Below are positions 22,815 to 33,480 of a stretch of DNA of 57,070 nucleotides, one piece after another (the first letter of the stretch is position 1; each line of letters begins with the position of its first letter). The notes beneath the pieces are model-generated. The model saw only the letters and a list, made by a program, of their open reading frames with translations. It had not been told where the DNA came from and made no database searches. Source of the DNA: Gnetum montanum (Eukaryota; Streptophyta; Gnetopsida; Gnetales; Gnetaceae); assembly GCA_015680685.1 (NCBI GenBank), contig MNCI01033384.1, forward strand, positions 19,742 through 76,811, given 5' to 3'. Position numbers and translations under genes: made by a program.

Positions 22815-23673
22815 TGATGAATCATGATTTGTTAGGTGCTGATATTGGACCCCTGTTATCGAACCCCTGATATCTGATGAGTCTCGATATCAGGTATGTG
22901 ATATTGTGGCCTAGCTAGCGATATTGGATACATGATATCGTGGTTCCTGTGTGAGCCTATAAATACACAATTGGACACATGGGAAAGTCATAGAAATTTA
23001 GTGTTAGAGTAGGATCTTTTTGTTAGGTTTTCCTCTCAACCCTTTCACCAGTGCATGCCCATAGTATGATGATTGTAATTGTATGAAACCTTTATTCGAG
23101 TGTGATGTACTTGGACACGCACATGACTAGCAATAAAGATTGAGATTACTTCGTCATTATAGCATTCACTTAATTTTAATTGTTATTTATTACTTTCATA
23201 ATTAATATTTCTCTACCCTCATCTCCTACCCCTATTAGTAAACGTAGAATGAGCACGACTTAATCACGAGCATTTAAGTGTGACTACTTGGTATCCCAAT
23301 AGTGTACCTAGGACATGCACATGGTAATCCTAGTGGTAGTACATGAGGTCCAAGATGTGTACATATGATTAAGGATGGATTCTCATCACACTTAGGCTAG
23401 CTTAGAATTTCTTCACCCTTTCCCTCTTAGTTAAAACAAAGTTACTTTTCATTGCCTCTAAGAGTAGCACTAGTCTAGGACCACATCATACACCTCACGC
23501 TAGACTAAATCATACATGACAAAGTAAATACTAGTCCAAGTGGGAAGATAGCCAACTACGGTCAACGAGTAACTATCTAGATACCACAACTAGCCCATCT
23601 GTGGAGTTTGACCAGATCGTGTGTGAATGCTCATATTTGTATGGTTGAGTGTAGGGGACCTCACCACTCATCA
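22815..23673 (+). repeat. G3 3' LTR
   Basis: It starts TGATGAATCATGA and ends CTCACCACTCATCA. TATAAATA is at 22958-22965. It aligns with 17681-18532 but lacks about 29 bases of the GATATC array, roughly two units. TSD GCTAT follows. Confidence 0.9.
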
Positions 23674-23674
23674 G

Positions 23675-23695
23675 CTATATATATATATATATATA
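23675..23695 (+). repeat. AT dinucleotide microsatellite
   Basis: An (AT)n run lies directly after the G3 LTR. It begins within the target-site copy GCTAT, so it may have grown from the target site. Confidence 0.8.
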
Positions 23696-23783
23696 ATTAT
23701 GATATAATTGTTTAATCATATGATATTATGTTATTATGCTAACCCATTTTCTCAAGTTTGAACATTACCAAAAAGGGAAAGAT

Positions 23784-24950
23784 TGTTGACCTTTTGGTAT
23801 GTCAAAACCTTGAAAAATGGAGAATGTGAAAAATGTGCTTGTGGTCTTGTAGGATTTGGGAAAGAAAAAATCATGATGATGATAAGATGACAAGATCGTG
23901 ATAAGAGCTTATTAGTGTAAAGGTAAGGACTCCATGAGAATGAGATAAGAACTTAGATGAAGAAATCATATTTAAGACAGAAGCTTCATGGTGCCAAGAT
24001 GAGTAAGATGAGACCAAGACAAGAGTAGAGTTGCCAATCTGAGATAACAAGCTCAATAGAAAAAAAAAGACTAGAAGATGTTAAGGATGCATGAATCCTA
24101 TAAGCCAAATGAAGATGTTTTTGAGTTTGCCTAGACATCCTAGAAGATTAGCAAATGTCCCAAAGGTGAAGGATGATTTTAGGCCAAACATCCTACGGAA
24201 ATAATAGATGTCCCAATTTCTGCTGAGATATTCCAACTAGGACATCCCAAGTAAGATGTTCAAATTTCTAATGGTACATCCCACCTATAAGTGGCTTGTT
24301 TTTAGTAAGACATCCCAAGCTCGAATAGGATGTCCCAACTAGTCATTTCCTAGCCATTGCATAAATTTTGAGGATTATTTTAAAATAAAAATGCTATTAA
24401 ACGGATAAAATCCTTGTGAAAATGACAAGAACTATTCATGTGATTATTCCATCATTGTGAATTATTCTATGTTGTAAGAGCTTCAAAGCAAGAAATGTGT
24501 AATGCTTAGTTACATTCTCTCTTTGATTGTTTTTGTCCCTTTGTAGCCTTGCAAGGTTGATATGCTTCTTGCGAGAAGGCCTCTTATGAGCTTGTCGAGA
24601 TCTTGTGAGGCTGAATGTGTTTCTAGAGAGAAAACACTCCATGCGAAGGTCACATCATTGTAAAGGTTGTGGGATCCTTAAAATCGCATTTTGAGCTTAT
24701 TGGAACCTTGTAGGTTGAATGTGTTTCTTGTGAGAAAACACTTCAAGAAGAGCTCATACTTTGTAAAGGTTTTGGTGCCCTATAAACCATTTTTTTTAAT
24801 GGAAAAAAGTCTAGATGTATGCAAGGATTCTACCTTCAAGTGTGAAAGTACCCAAGTTCGAGAACCACGTAAATTGTGTGTGGTTTTGGTTATCTTGGTT
24901 TTTCGAATTGGGAAACTTATTCAACCCCCCTTCTAAGTTCTCAATCCTCA
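23784..24950 (+). repeat. C1 3' LTR
   Basis: It starts TGTTGACC after the polypurine tract AAAAAGGGAAAGAT (23770-23783) and ends ATCCTCA. About nine ACATCC or GATGTCC hexamer-type sites lie between 24133 and 24345. R/U5 carries TTGCGAGAAGGC and AGAGAAAACAC repeats shared with the 5' LTR. The AAGAG TSD follows at 24951-24955. Confidence 0.88.
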
Positions 24951-24955
24951 AAGAG

Positions 24956-25116
24956 CTCATATTTAGAGGGAGTTTCACTTTGAACTTCTTTTTGATAATG
25001 CCTAAAAAAGGGAGAGTATTATGTGTTTTTGACTCTATTTACCTATTATATGCTACTTGTTAGTTTTGTGCTAATCCATTTTCTCGTGTTTTGGACATCA
25101 CCAAAAAGGGGGAGAT
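24956..25116 (+). other. C0 3' noncoding region and polypurine tract
   Basis: This continues the sequence broken at 13239. It ends with CACCAAAAAGGGGGAGAT at 25098-25116, the classical copia polypurine tract, directly before an LTR. Confidence 0.8.
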
Positions 25117-26034
25117 TATTGACCTTTTGGCATGTCAAAACTTTGAAAGATGAAGTCTTTGGAACTATGTTTTTGAGACCTTGTAGGTCTAAGTAATATG
25201 CTTAAAGAATAATTAAGAAGACCAAGACAAGAGCATGAATTGAAAAACTAGGATACTAAAGTTCAACAAGAAATTGCAAGAATTTGGAAAAATAACAAGG
25301 ATGTAAGATGTCCCATAGATGACATCCTAGAGACTGCCAAGATGTCTCATTCTGCTGTAAGACATCTCTATTAAGAAGCTCTAGTCTTAGATAAGATGTC
25401 TCTACAAACTAGTAGACATCTCAAGTTGGAAGAAGATGTCTCAAGAAAGACATCCCAAAACAAGTCAAGATGTCTCAAGATAAATGAGACATCTCACCTG
25501 CAAGATGGAGAAACCTAGTAAGCCATCTCAAGCTTGTAGAAAACATCTCAACTAGTCATTTCTAGCCATTGTATGAATTCCAATAGATATATAACGTTAA
25601 CAAGACTATAAAAGAACGAGATACCTTTTTGGTAAAAGTAACCACTATTCACATGATCATGCAATCATGGTATACATCTTTTGAGATATTTTTGTACATC
25701 ATATTCATATCATCTTTTGTTATGTTTATTGTTTGTTGAGCCAAAAAGTAAAAATATCGAAGCTTACTTCACTTTCTTTCTTGATCTTTCTATCTCTCTC
25801 TGTAGGCCTTGAGGGGCTGGATGTGCTTCTTGAGAAAAGGCATCCTTTGAGTTTATTAGGACCTTGAGGAGTTGGGTATGTTTCTAAGAGAAAATACTCC
25901 TTGCAAAGCTCAAGAATTTGTAAAGGTTATGGTATTCATGAAACCAAATTTTTTAAGGAATAAAGTTTGGATGTGTGCAAGGATTATACCCTCCAAGTGT
26001 GAACATACATAAGTTGGGGAACCACGTACATATT
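25117..26034 (+). repeat. C0 3' LTR, left part (split by G2)
   Basis: It begins TATTGACCTTTTGG, one change from the TGTTGACC start of the C1 LTR. U3 is dense in GATGTC/GACATC hexamers (25298-25550), including five TGTCTC/GAGACA boxes. A TATAAAAG box lies at 25607-25614. The LTR is interrupted at 26034 by G2; its last 70 bases are at 32884-32953, ending in the AACCACCCTTCTAAG-type terminus shared with the C1 LTRs. Confidence 0.85.
25343..25491 (+). promoter_or_regulatory. Array of TGTCTC boxes in C0 U3
   Basis: TGTCTC occurs at 25343-25348, 25397-25402, 25437-25442 and 25471-25476, and the reverse form GAGACA at 25486-25491. Each sits inside a GATGTCTC or GAGACATC context upstream of the TATA box at 25607. 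TGTCTC is the canonical auxin-response element core. Whether auxin factors bind here is not known. Confidence 0.5.
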
Positions 26035-26903
26035 TGATGAGTGGCAAGGTACCCCTACACTCAACTATATGAATATGAGCGTTACACGCATGATCCGGTC
26101 GAACTCTACAGACTAAGTGCCTACAAGCCTTTTGGATTACCTAAGGTTAATCGTTCGTTGTCTTCCCAAACTTACTTGTATTTGTCATAGTTGTATGGTT
26201 AGGTAAGTCTCAGGTATGTGATTTTTATGTCTTTTATGTTTTATCGCCTATGCTAATGAGGTAAAGGATGAAGAAACTAAGTAACTAACTTTAACTAACT
26301 AAGTTCTAATACCTAGCATCAATATTCATTCCCACTTACCGTTCACACCCTGAGCCAATGCAACCTTCTGGGATTACCAAACGCTATTCGTTGCTGGGAT
26401 TACCAAGCGTAACATGTGTTCTTGAAGCGGTCATACTGAATGCACTTAGGAGTGTTGAGGGTTGATAGAGATTAATTAACTAATAAATCATTTAAATGAT
26501 GAACAATAAATAACAATAATTAAATTCCCATTTAGCTTAGTCCATGCACTGCAAGGTTTATCCAACAGTTTTTCTATATTGCTGTACACAAACTTATGCT
26601 CAGGTACAATATTTGCTCGAATAAAGATTCGTTCACTTTGGAGCTCCTACTGCGGGCACATGGAAATTATTCTATCTCTGGAGAGGTAAAACTACTAGAG
26701 TTTCACTAAGGGTCTAGATCTAGATGCAAAACAAGGGAGATTTGCTTCTTATTTATAGAAATGGCGACGGACTGCGATATCACGTACGCGAGATCGCGGG
26801 AAAGACGTGATATCGCATACGATACATTGCGTACGTGATATCGCAGTGAGGATGCAATATCGTATATAGGATATCACGACCCATGCGATATCGCATCCCA
26901 TCA
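26035..26903 (-). repeat. G2 3' LTR
   Basis: In element orientation the LTR starts TGATGGGATGCG at 26903 and ends CTCATCA at 26035. The U3 array (26761-26903) has about six GATATC-type palindromes with CG flanks, and the TATA box is at 26750-26757 (minus). It is 65 bp longer than the partner LTR, all of it in the array. Confidence 0.88.
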
Positions 26904-26915
26904 TACCCCCATGAA
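26904..26915 (-). other. G2 3' polypurine tract
   Basis: On the minus strand this reads TTCATGGGGGTA, directly before the LTR start TGATGGG. Confidence 0.75.
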
Positions 26916-27047
26916 TGAATAAAAACTCGTCCTCAAGTTTCTTAAAAAATATTGGGAAGGTATGGGATTATTAACTTGAATGGAACTAATGGTGAATGGG
27001 ACAACATGTGAACAAATCATCATTACAGAACATGAAAAAACTAGTGT

Positions 27048-27320
27048 TCACGAAAACAAGAGTGAACACCTTATACATTTGACATCAGGCCTAATTTGGT
27101 AGCTGAGAGAGAAGAGAGAAGAGAGAAAAAGTCTGCTGCTACCAACGCCAAGATTGCACCTTTCGTTGTCTATCCGTAAGTGTGCCATCCATCTCGTTCC
27201 CTGCATAGCTGCTTCAGCACCGATCCATTCCAAGTGTTCCCTCCAGATCCAATCCATTGTTGTATGATTGCCATTTGCACACACAACACAGTCTTTTATT
27301 AGCAAGGGTAAATGAATCAT
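27048..27320 (-). pseudogene. G2 third ORF (env-position), unknown protein
   Basis: This is an open stretch of about 90 codons with CVVCANGNHTTMDWIWREHL, then EWIGAEAAMQGTRWMAHLRI and a Ser/Leu-rich end. It aligns for about 60 residues with the broken copy in A at 9121. The ATG homologous to that of A is at 27272-27274, preceded by GTGTGCAA where A has GTGTGCATAG. The acceptor AG is thus lost here and a 1-base length change shifts the ATG frame. I recognise no family. Confidence 0.45.
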
Positions 27321-27621
27321 AATGCAATTGATACCTTACTTTGGTAAACAGTCCATTAGCTAAGTTTTGGTATGGCTGATACAGGTCTGGAGATATAATA
27401 GTGGTGACTATCGAAGGTGTAGGGGCTAGGAGAAAATCGAAAAAATTAGGTCTGGACCCCCATGACTAAGAGCGAACCTCTGGTAGCGATAGAATGGAGA
27501 AAGAAAAAGAACAAGAAAGATGGAGAAAAAGAGACAACTATAATGTCGATGAAATGGGTGTTAAGATGGAAATGAACAAAATAGAGTGGATTGCAAAAAT
27601 GTTAAGGGAAAGAATTTAACT

Positions 27622-27885
27622 NNNNNNNNNNNNNNNNNNNNNNNNNNNNNNNNNNNNNNNNNNNNNNNNNNNNNNNNNNNNNNNNNNNNNNNNNNNNNNN
27701 NNNNNNNNNNNNNNNNNNNNNNNNNNNNNNNNNNNNNNNNNNNNNNNNNNNNNNNNNNNNNNNNNNNNNNNNNNNNNNNNNNNNNNNNNNNNNNNNNNNN
27801 NNNNNNNNNNNNNNNNNNNNNNNNNNNNNNNNNNNNNNNNNNNNNNNNNNNNNNNNNNNNNNNNNNNNNNNNNNNNNNNNNNNNN
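27622..27885. other. Assembly gap (264 N)
   Basis: A run of N inside the G2 spacer. ORFs spanning it are artefacts. Confidence 0.99.
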
Positions 27886-28625
27886 AGAAATGAAGGAGAG
27901 AATAGGAAGCAAGAAGGGCCTTAGTTAGAGGGAACATGTTTATTTTAGTTCCATAACTAGTGCTTATAGCACAAATGATTATTTCATCTAAGGGGTGTAC
28001 TTTGAATTCTCACTATTTTTTATGTGTTTTTGCATGAGAACAACACCATGCAAAGACTTATTATTTTTATTTACTCAACTTCCCGATAATTCAATAACAT
28101 CGAAGTGGTAAGAAAACTCAAGAAGAAAACATCCAAGCATCCAATAGACTGGCCAACACAAATGCATCAAGTTCGCTTGAATTCACACCCTTTTCAATCC
28201 TTGAGTCCTTCCTTAGTTTGAGAGATGCCCAATCACTAATTCGTTATAGTTCTTATTATTGAGAAAGGGACTGTACAATTCCAAGCCAAGAGAGACCATA
28301 GAAATTTGCAAATTTATGGATGAAGTGGACTCATTGCTTGTCATATAAAAAGAACCATACCTTAGTATCAACATCATAACTTAAAGGTAAAAACCAAACA
28401 TTAGAAACCAATAGAAAATAGTTCATACCCTCATTAGAGCACTTATTGGGTGACAAACTTGACAAAATGAATAACACATACACACACGCAGACAAAGAAA
28501 TGAAAAAGTATAAACGACGTTGTAAAACAAAAAATAAGAAAAGTTAAAGAAATTTGTAAAACAAAAACTTAAAAGAACTGAGGGCCCTGAATGATCAGCA
28601 TAGGTGGCCATCTCCCCCATGACTG
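27886..28625 (-). other. G2 spacer with conserved block and pol-end motif
   Basis: On the minus strand, from 28625: CAGTCATGGGGGAGATGG (the pol-end polypurine-like motif), a T-rich tract (28480-28590), then the block shared with A and E4. That block includes GCACTAGTTATGG and CCCTCTAACTAAGGCCCTT at 27914-27970. No gene is seen; the 65-codon ORF at 28423-28620 is the T-rich tract translated. Confidence 0.6.
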
Positions 28626-28749
28626 AATGGAAAGGAAGAGATCCGAAATAATGAATGCCTATTTGAATTTTTTAGAAGTTTCCAACTTCTCCCGATTCAT
28701 GTTTTTAAGTTAAGGGGTGAAAGTCGACGATGCTCATACTCCAATGTAT

Positions 28750-29437
28750 CTATGCCTTCGTTGTGGGAATGAGGTTTTCCCCCAGTTCATTCCATGCATG
28801 TTGTTGGGCTTCTCTCTTGATTAGCTGTCAACCATAGGGTGTTCTCTTATTGAGTGGTTGCTACATACAAGCACCTTTGTATGTTATTTTTTGGTGCACA
28901 CCAGTTACATGCAGGACATGCTAAGCATTCCTCCATGTCATCACCCTCTGAGTCACTGTATTTGATGCATGGAACTTTCTTCTTCTCATTCTTTCCATAA
29001 TTTTTTTCCTTAGATATTTCCAAGGAAAGATAGTGGATTCCTAGGCATGCGTTGATGGTGCTGAGCCATGCCCTCCCCATTATAATTGGGAAGTCCCCTT
29101 TGTTACTATTGACTTCTATCATTAGGAAATCATCCAGGTATGACCAACCACACACAATGGTAATGATGTCCTCCACCAATTCCAAGGGAATGGTGATGGA
29201 CTAGTCAACCATCTCTAATTAAATATTGCTCTTCTTGAGCGGAGGTAGGTTCCAGGCTTTATACATTTCTCGTGAGATTAAGTTGACTCTGGAACCTAAG
29301 TCAAGAAGAGCCTTATGAGATTCATTCTCAGCAACTTGGAGATAAATTAGAGGGCTTCTAGGATTAGAGAGTTTCCTAGGAAGGTGGCCCACCTTGATCT
29401 CATCAGTAACGGTATGTGTTAACATAACTGTGTACAT
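28750..29437 (-). pseudogene. G2 aspartic protease region
   Basis: Minus-strand frames keep the protease: HKALLDLGSRVNLISREMYK, then AWNLPPLKKSNI (29437-29219), and after one stop MELVEDIITIVCGWSYLDDF and DFPIIMGRAWLSTINACLGI (29185-28847). The D-L-G triad replaces the usual D-S/T-G. Downstream the sequence stays collinear with A to about A position 4915, then jumps to the pol-end motif. Confidence 0.75.
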
Positions 29438-29439
29438 TG

Positions 29440-31934
29440 AGCTCTATTGTTGGTTTGAAGGGAGCTCCGAAGCCTTATTTGTTGGAGGAGCATGCACAAA
29501 CTCAACCGCTTGTGGTTGTGAGAGCTTGTTTAGGCTTTTGGTTTTGAAGAAAGATATTCTCTTCATGCAATTGTCAGAACCAATGTTGGGTTGAAGGTTT
29601 ACAGCTCTTGTAGCATTACATTGCTGTGGTTGAGTGGGGAGTTCCCCTTGCATCATTGGAGTGGGTGGTAGTGGAACTATCGACGTATGAGTGGCAGATG
29701 GATTCAGAGGATGGTATGCATGTGGTGTGCCTCCCGTAGGAGAAGGAGTCCTAAAATACTCCCAAAGTTGGTAGTGACATTGTGGGGTTGCATGACCCAT
29801 AGAATCACTTGGAAAAACTGGCTACTGCACATAGTAGCCATATGGGTCTGGTTGCCGGTAAGGGTATTGTTGTTTAGGCAGTGGCATCCTCCATGACTGT
29901 GGGTATGGCCACTGCTGATGTTGCCTTATAGGTTGTGACGGAGTTCCACTTGGACAATATGTTAATGGTTGGTGGAACTGCCTCAGGTTACCTTGGGGAT
30001 AAGGTAACCTTCGGGGTGCTTTCCTTCTATTAAGTCTTGGGTTGAGCGCATACATCCCAGACTCTTGCAGATGTGAGATTATTGGGCAACATTCCTTAGG
30101 ATGGTCATATTGACAGATCTCACATCCATCTTCATTGTCCATATCCGAATCCTCAACCTCATTGGCGATAGTCATTTTTCCCTTACCCTTGTCACGTGCA
30201 TGGCCTGAATCTCTCTTCTTTTTCTTATCATGGTCACTACTTCGCTCCTTAGCCTCTTCTACAATTTTGAGAATGGTTTTGAATCTACTATCTAAGGAGT
30301 CCAACATTTGATCTACCATAGTCAACACTTTGATTATTAGCTTTTTAAGTGGTAAGGTTTTTCTATTCACCAACTCTTCAAGTGGTGACTCATCCTCTTC
30401 CTCACAGAATCTTACTCCCTTCTTTTAGAGGGAAGGATCACGGTTATATTCTTCAACTCTTTCTCTTTTCTGTAGCTCCCCTTGTTCTTTAGCTACTTGC
30501 TCCAATAATCTATGAACTTCATGGGACCTAATTTTAGATAATCTCCCTTGGGCATATGTCCCAAGGGTTCTCCTAGTTTCATGTCTTAGCCCATCTATGA
30601 GGTGGCGGAGTACCATGGCCCGGGCAACAATGTAGCAATGCATAATATCAACCCATGGTAGCATCCAAGGGTTCATGAGTACCCTGCTTCCATCCTTGGA
30701 TCTTTTTATGCAAGTTGGACACTCTAGAGTACATTTGGTATTTATCGTTAAACAATTCTAGCATTGTACTTCACCTCCTAATAGTTTCCGACTCTAAGGA
30801 TCGGTACCAATTCTCTGCTTCTTTTATGAGTGTCCTAGGGAACAACTTTAACTTCTGCCACTTGTTTTCAATATTTTGCAAGGCATAGGCATCGTGGAAT
30901 GCCTGTAAGTGATTTTACGGATCAGCATTGTATCCCCCCTCAAATTGTGAGATATTATTCATGTCTAGTCTCTTGATCTAATTATCTTTTTGGTGCCTTG
31001 TAGGTATCTTCACAACCTCTGTAATGTCTAACATACTTTGGGTTGCTAGTAGGGGTTCATCATGATCATCTCTCTCATGATGTCTATGATGCCTACATGG
31101 TTCCCTACTTTCCCTTCTATGCCTTGACTCTCTAGAATGCCCTCGTCCTCGCTCTCGACTCTCTCATTGAGGTCTCTCATTTTGCTTATCCTTATCCTCA
31201 CCGGTGTTCTCTTTGTGATTGCGTCCTGATGTGGAAGGAGAGGGTGAATGATGCGATGAAGGGGAAGAAGAAGGAGAGCCATCGCCATGGCGATGTCTCC
31301 TACCTTCTCTTCGGTGACGATAGCCCCGATCGTGATGACAATCTGAATACCCATCCTTGTCATGTGTTTTTGTTCCCTCAGTGAACACTTGGTGTTCATG
31401 GGGATCAGAACCAAGGTTTTGAATCATAGAGTGTAGGTTCTGATATCCTACCTCCTCACCATCATTAGGAGGGGGAACATCATTTGATGGAGAACCTGTT
31501 ATAATTGGTTCACCATCTCCAATTTCTCTTAGGACATGCAAGACCCCTTTGCCCTTCAACGATATATAGTAGCTCTCCTACCGCGAGTCCCTTAAACGTT
31601 GCACCGCTGTGGGATGGTAATCCCTTGTGTCATAATCTTCTGCAACGTATTCAGCATATAGTTGTGTCATGCCTATCTGTGTAAGAGCATGAAGGAGCAT
31701 GTTGGGGACTACACGATCTGGGGGTAACACTATGTTACCTTGCAAATCACGCCAACGTAGTTGTTCATCCTGATGGAGGATAAAAGTAAAATCATGTATA
31801 TACTCATCGGGATGAGTATATACCACTCGATACTGTTGAGGGACTGGCAGATCTCGATTATGCATGTTAGACCACTGACTATCTCTTGTGTGATCCCTAG
31901 GTGATGAAGTGCTCTTATGAGAAGAAGAAGACAT
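29440..31934 (-). pseudogene. gag: G2 gag, nearly open
   Basis: The start is the ATG at 31934 (MSSSSHKSTSSPRDHTRDSQ). Blocks in order: the N-terminal YIHDFTFILHQDEQLRWRDL segment (31934-31578), a His/Ser/Arg-rich acidic stretch (31559-31046), and the gag core (about 30960-30425, including MNPWMLPWVDIMHCYIVARA and ETRRTLGTYAQGRLSKIRSH). The zinc-knuckle-like CEICQYDHPKECC lies near 30120-30080, and a Pro/Gln/Tyr-rich tail follows to 29444. It carries only a handful of stops and frameshifts, making it the least damaged long gag in the window. Confidence 0.82.
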
Positions 31935-32060
31935 TGTTATCTTGTCGGTGTGCTATTGACTATTGTTTAAAATTTCTTCTAATTAACCCTAAGGGTTCGT
32001 TTAAGCTTCCGAACGATGTGGATGATTTCCTATGTTCTACTTAGCACACAAACAACTTAG

Positions 32061-32078
32061 TCCCTGGCAACGATGCCT
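32061..32078 (-). other. G2 primer-binding site, tRNA-Asp-like
   Basis: On the minus strand AGGCATCGTTGCCAGGGA follows the 5' LTR after one base. It matches the complement of the plant tRNA-Asp 3' end at 14 of 18 positions. Confidence 0.75.
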
Positions 32079-32079
32079 A

Positions 32080-32883
32080 TGATGAGTGGCGAGGTACCCC
32101 TACACTCAACCATACGAATACAAGTGTTACACGCACGATCTGATTGAACTCCACAAACTAAGTGCCTACACACCTTATGGAACACCTAAGGTTAATCGTT
32201 TGTTGTCTTCCCAGACTTACTTGTATTTTTCATGGTTGTATGGTTAAGTAAGTCTACAGTATGTGATTTTTATGTCTTTTATGTTTTATCACCTATGCTA
32301 ATGAGGTAAAGGGTGAAGACGTTAAGTAACTAACTTTAACTAACTAAGTTCTAATGCCTAGCATCAGTATCTGTTCCCACTTACCGTTCACACCCTGAGT
32401 CGATGCAACCTTCTGGGATTACCAAACACTATTCATTGTTGGGATTACCAAGCGTAATGCACGTGCTCGAAGCGGTCGTACTAAATGCACTTACGAGTGT
32501 TGAGGGTTGAGAGAGATTAATTAACTAATAAAGCATTTAAATGATGAACAATAAATAACAATAATTAAAGTCCTATTTAGCTTAGTCCATGCACTGCAAG
32601 GTTTATCTAGCAGTTTGTCTTTATTTCCATACACAAACTTGTGCTCAGGTACAATATTTGCTCGAATAAAGATCCATTCACTTTGGAGCTCCTACTGCAG
32701 GCACATGAAAATTATTCTATCTCTGGAGAGGTAAAACTGCCAGAGTTTGGCTAAGGCTCTAGATCTAGATGCGAAACAAGGAAGAGCTACTTCTTATTTA
32801 TAGAAATGACACGAATTGCGATATCGCGTACGATACATCGTGTACGTGATATCGTAGTGAGGACGCGATATTGCATCCCATCA
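32080..32883 (-). repeat. G2 5' LTR
   Basis: In element orientation it starts at 32883 (TGATGGGATGC) and ends at 32080. The TATA box is at 32795-32802 (minus). The U3 array is only about 81 bp from TATA to LTR start, against 146 bp in the partner, owing to two deletions of about 32 bp each bounded by short repeats. Confidence 0.88.
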
Positions 32884-32953
32884 ATCTTTGTGCAAGATTT
32901 TGGCCTCATTAGCTAGAACTTATCCAACCACCCTTCTAAGTTTTCTATCTTCA
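32884..32953 (+). repeat. C0 3' LTR, right part
   Basis: These 70 bases complete the LTR begun at 25117. The end TTATCCAACCACCCTTCTAA, followed by GTTTTCTATCTTCA, aligns with the last 30 bases of the C1 LTRs (24920-24950, 14140-14170). Confidence 0.8.
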
Positions 32954-33480
32954 ATATAAGAAAACATACTCTCATAGTTCAATAAACCTATTATAATACT
33001 CATAAATAGACATAGATCCCTGAATTAGTCAATTAAACTCATCTTCTTTCTTCTCTAGGTAAGCTTTAGAAAAATACCTATCTTTAAATACTTTAGTGAA
33101 TTTCTCCCATTCTATCTCTTCATCTCTCTAATGCCTAACTCTTTACTCTACCTCCCACCATTGATCAGCTGCACCTTCTAACTTATATAAGGCTAAAGAG
33201 GTCTTTTCTATAGTAGTACAATGCAAGCTATGCAATGCTTTTTCTAATCCCTTCAACCATTCTATAGCAATAGTGGAATTTTTAGTGCCTAATAATGTAG
33301 GTGGATTTAGCCTCCTAAAACTATGGATTAATCTTTTCTACTCTTGATCACTTACTTTATTCATAGAGCATTCATTGTGATTGTTTTAATTTTGATTTTG
33401 AAGAAAGATCAACAACTGTTCAAATACTTGATTTGGAGTTGGCTAAGAATTTTGAGAATTTTTTGGTGGACTATCATTCA
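32954..33480 (-). pseudogene. gag: L0 chromovirus gag fragment
   Basis: On the minus strand a Ty3 gag core is readable: AIEWLKGLEKALHSLHCTTI, EKTSLALYKLEGAADQWWEV, EIEWEKFTKVFKDRYFSKAY, then a QGSMSIYEYYNRFIEL-type block. This is the usual chromovirus gag region. It stops abruptly at the C0 LTR boundary, so the C-terminus, zinc knuckle, protease and RT N-terminus were lost. Confidence 0.8.

Larger units (their letters stand above)
17681..23673 (+). mobile_element. G3: non-autonomous Athila-like element nested in C1
   Basis: Two related LTRs are flanked by perfect GCTAT copies (17676-17680 and 23674-23678). Internally there is gag (18539-20600), then directly the pol-end polypurine-like motif, the spacer, a short third ORF and the 3' polypurine tract. 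Protease, RT, RNase H and integrase are absent. The end of the 5' LTR and the primer site are also deleted. Confidence 0.88.
13240..24950 (+). mobile_element. C1: Ty1/copia retrotransposon carrying nested G3
   Basis: Two related LTRs (13240-14170 and 23784-24950) start TGTTG and end CTCA. They are flanked by perfect AAGAG copies at 13235-13239 and 24951-24955. A Met-type primer site follows the left LTR, and a polypurine tract (AAAAAGGGAAAGAT) precedes the right one. Gag is recognisable; pol is almost gone. Without G3 the internal part is only about 3.6 kb, so sequence has been lost. The host is the 3' noncoding part of copia C0. Confidence 0.85.
26035..32883 (-). mobile_element. G2: non-autonomous Athila-like element (minus)
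   Basis: LTRs at 26035-26903 and 32080-32883 are flanked by ATATT and ATCTT (one change). On the minus strand the order is LTR, primer site, gag, protease, then a direct join to the pol-end motif, spacer, third ORF, polypurine tract, LTR. RT, RNase H and integrase are missing. Gag is more open than in element A. The two LTRs look roughly 90% identical by eye. It sits inside the C0 LTR. Confidence 0.88.

Noticed and set aside
27586-27937. ORFs of about 100 codons spanning the gap
   Set aside because: They consist almost wholly of N.
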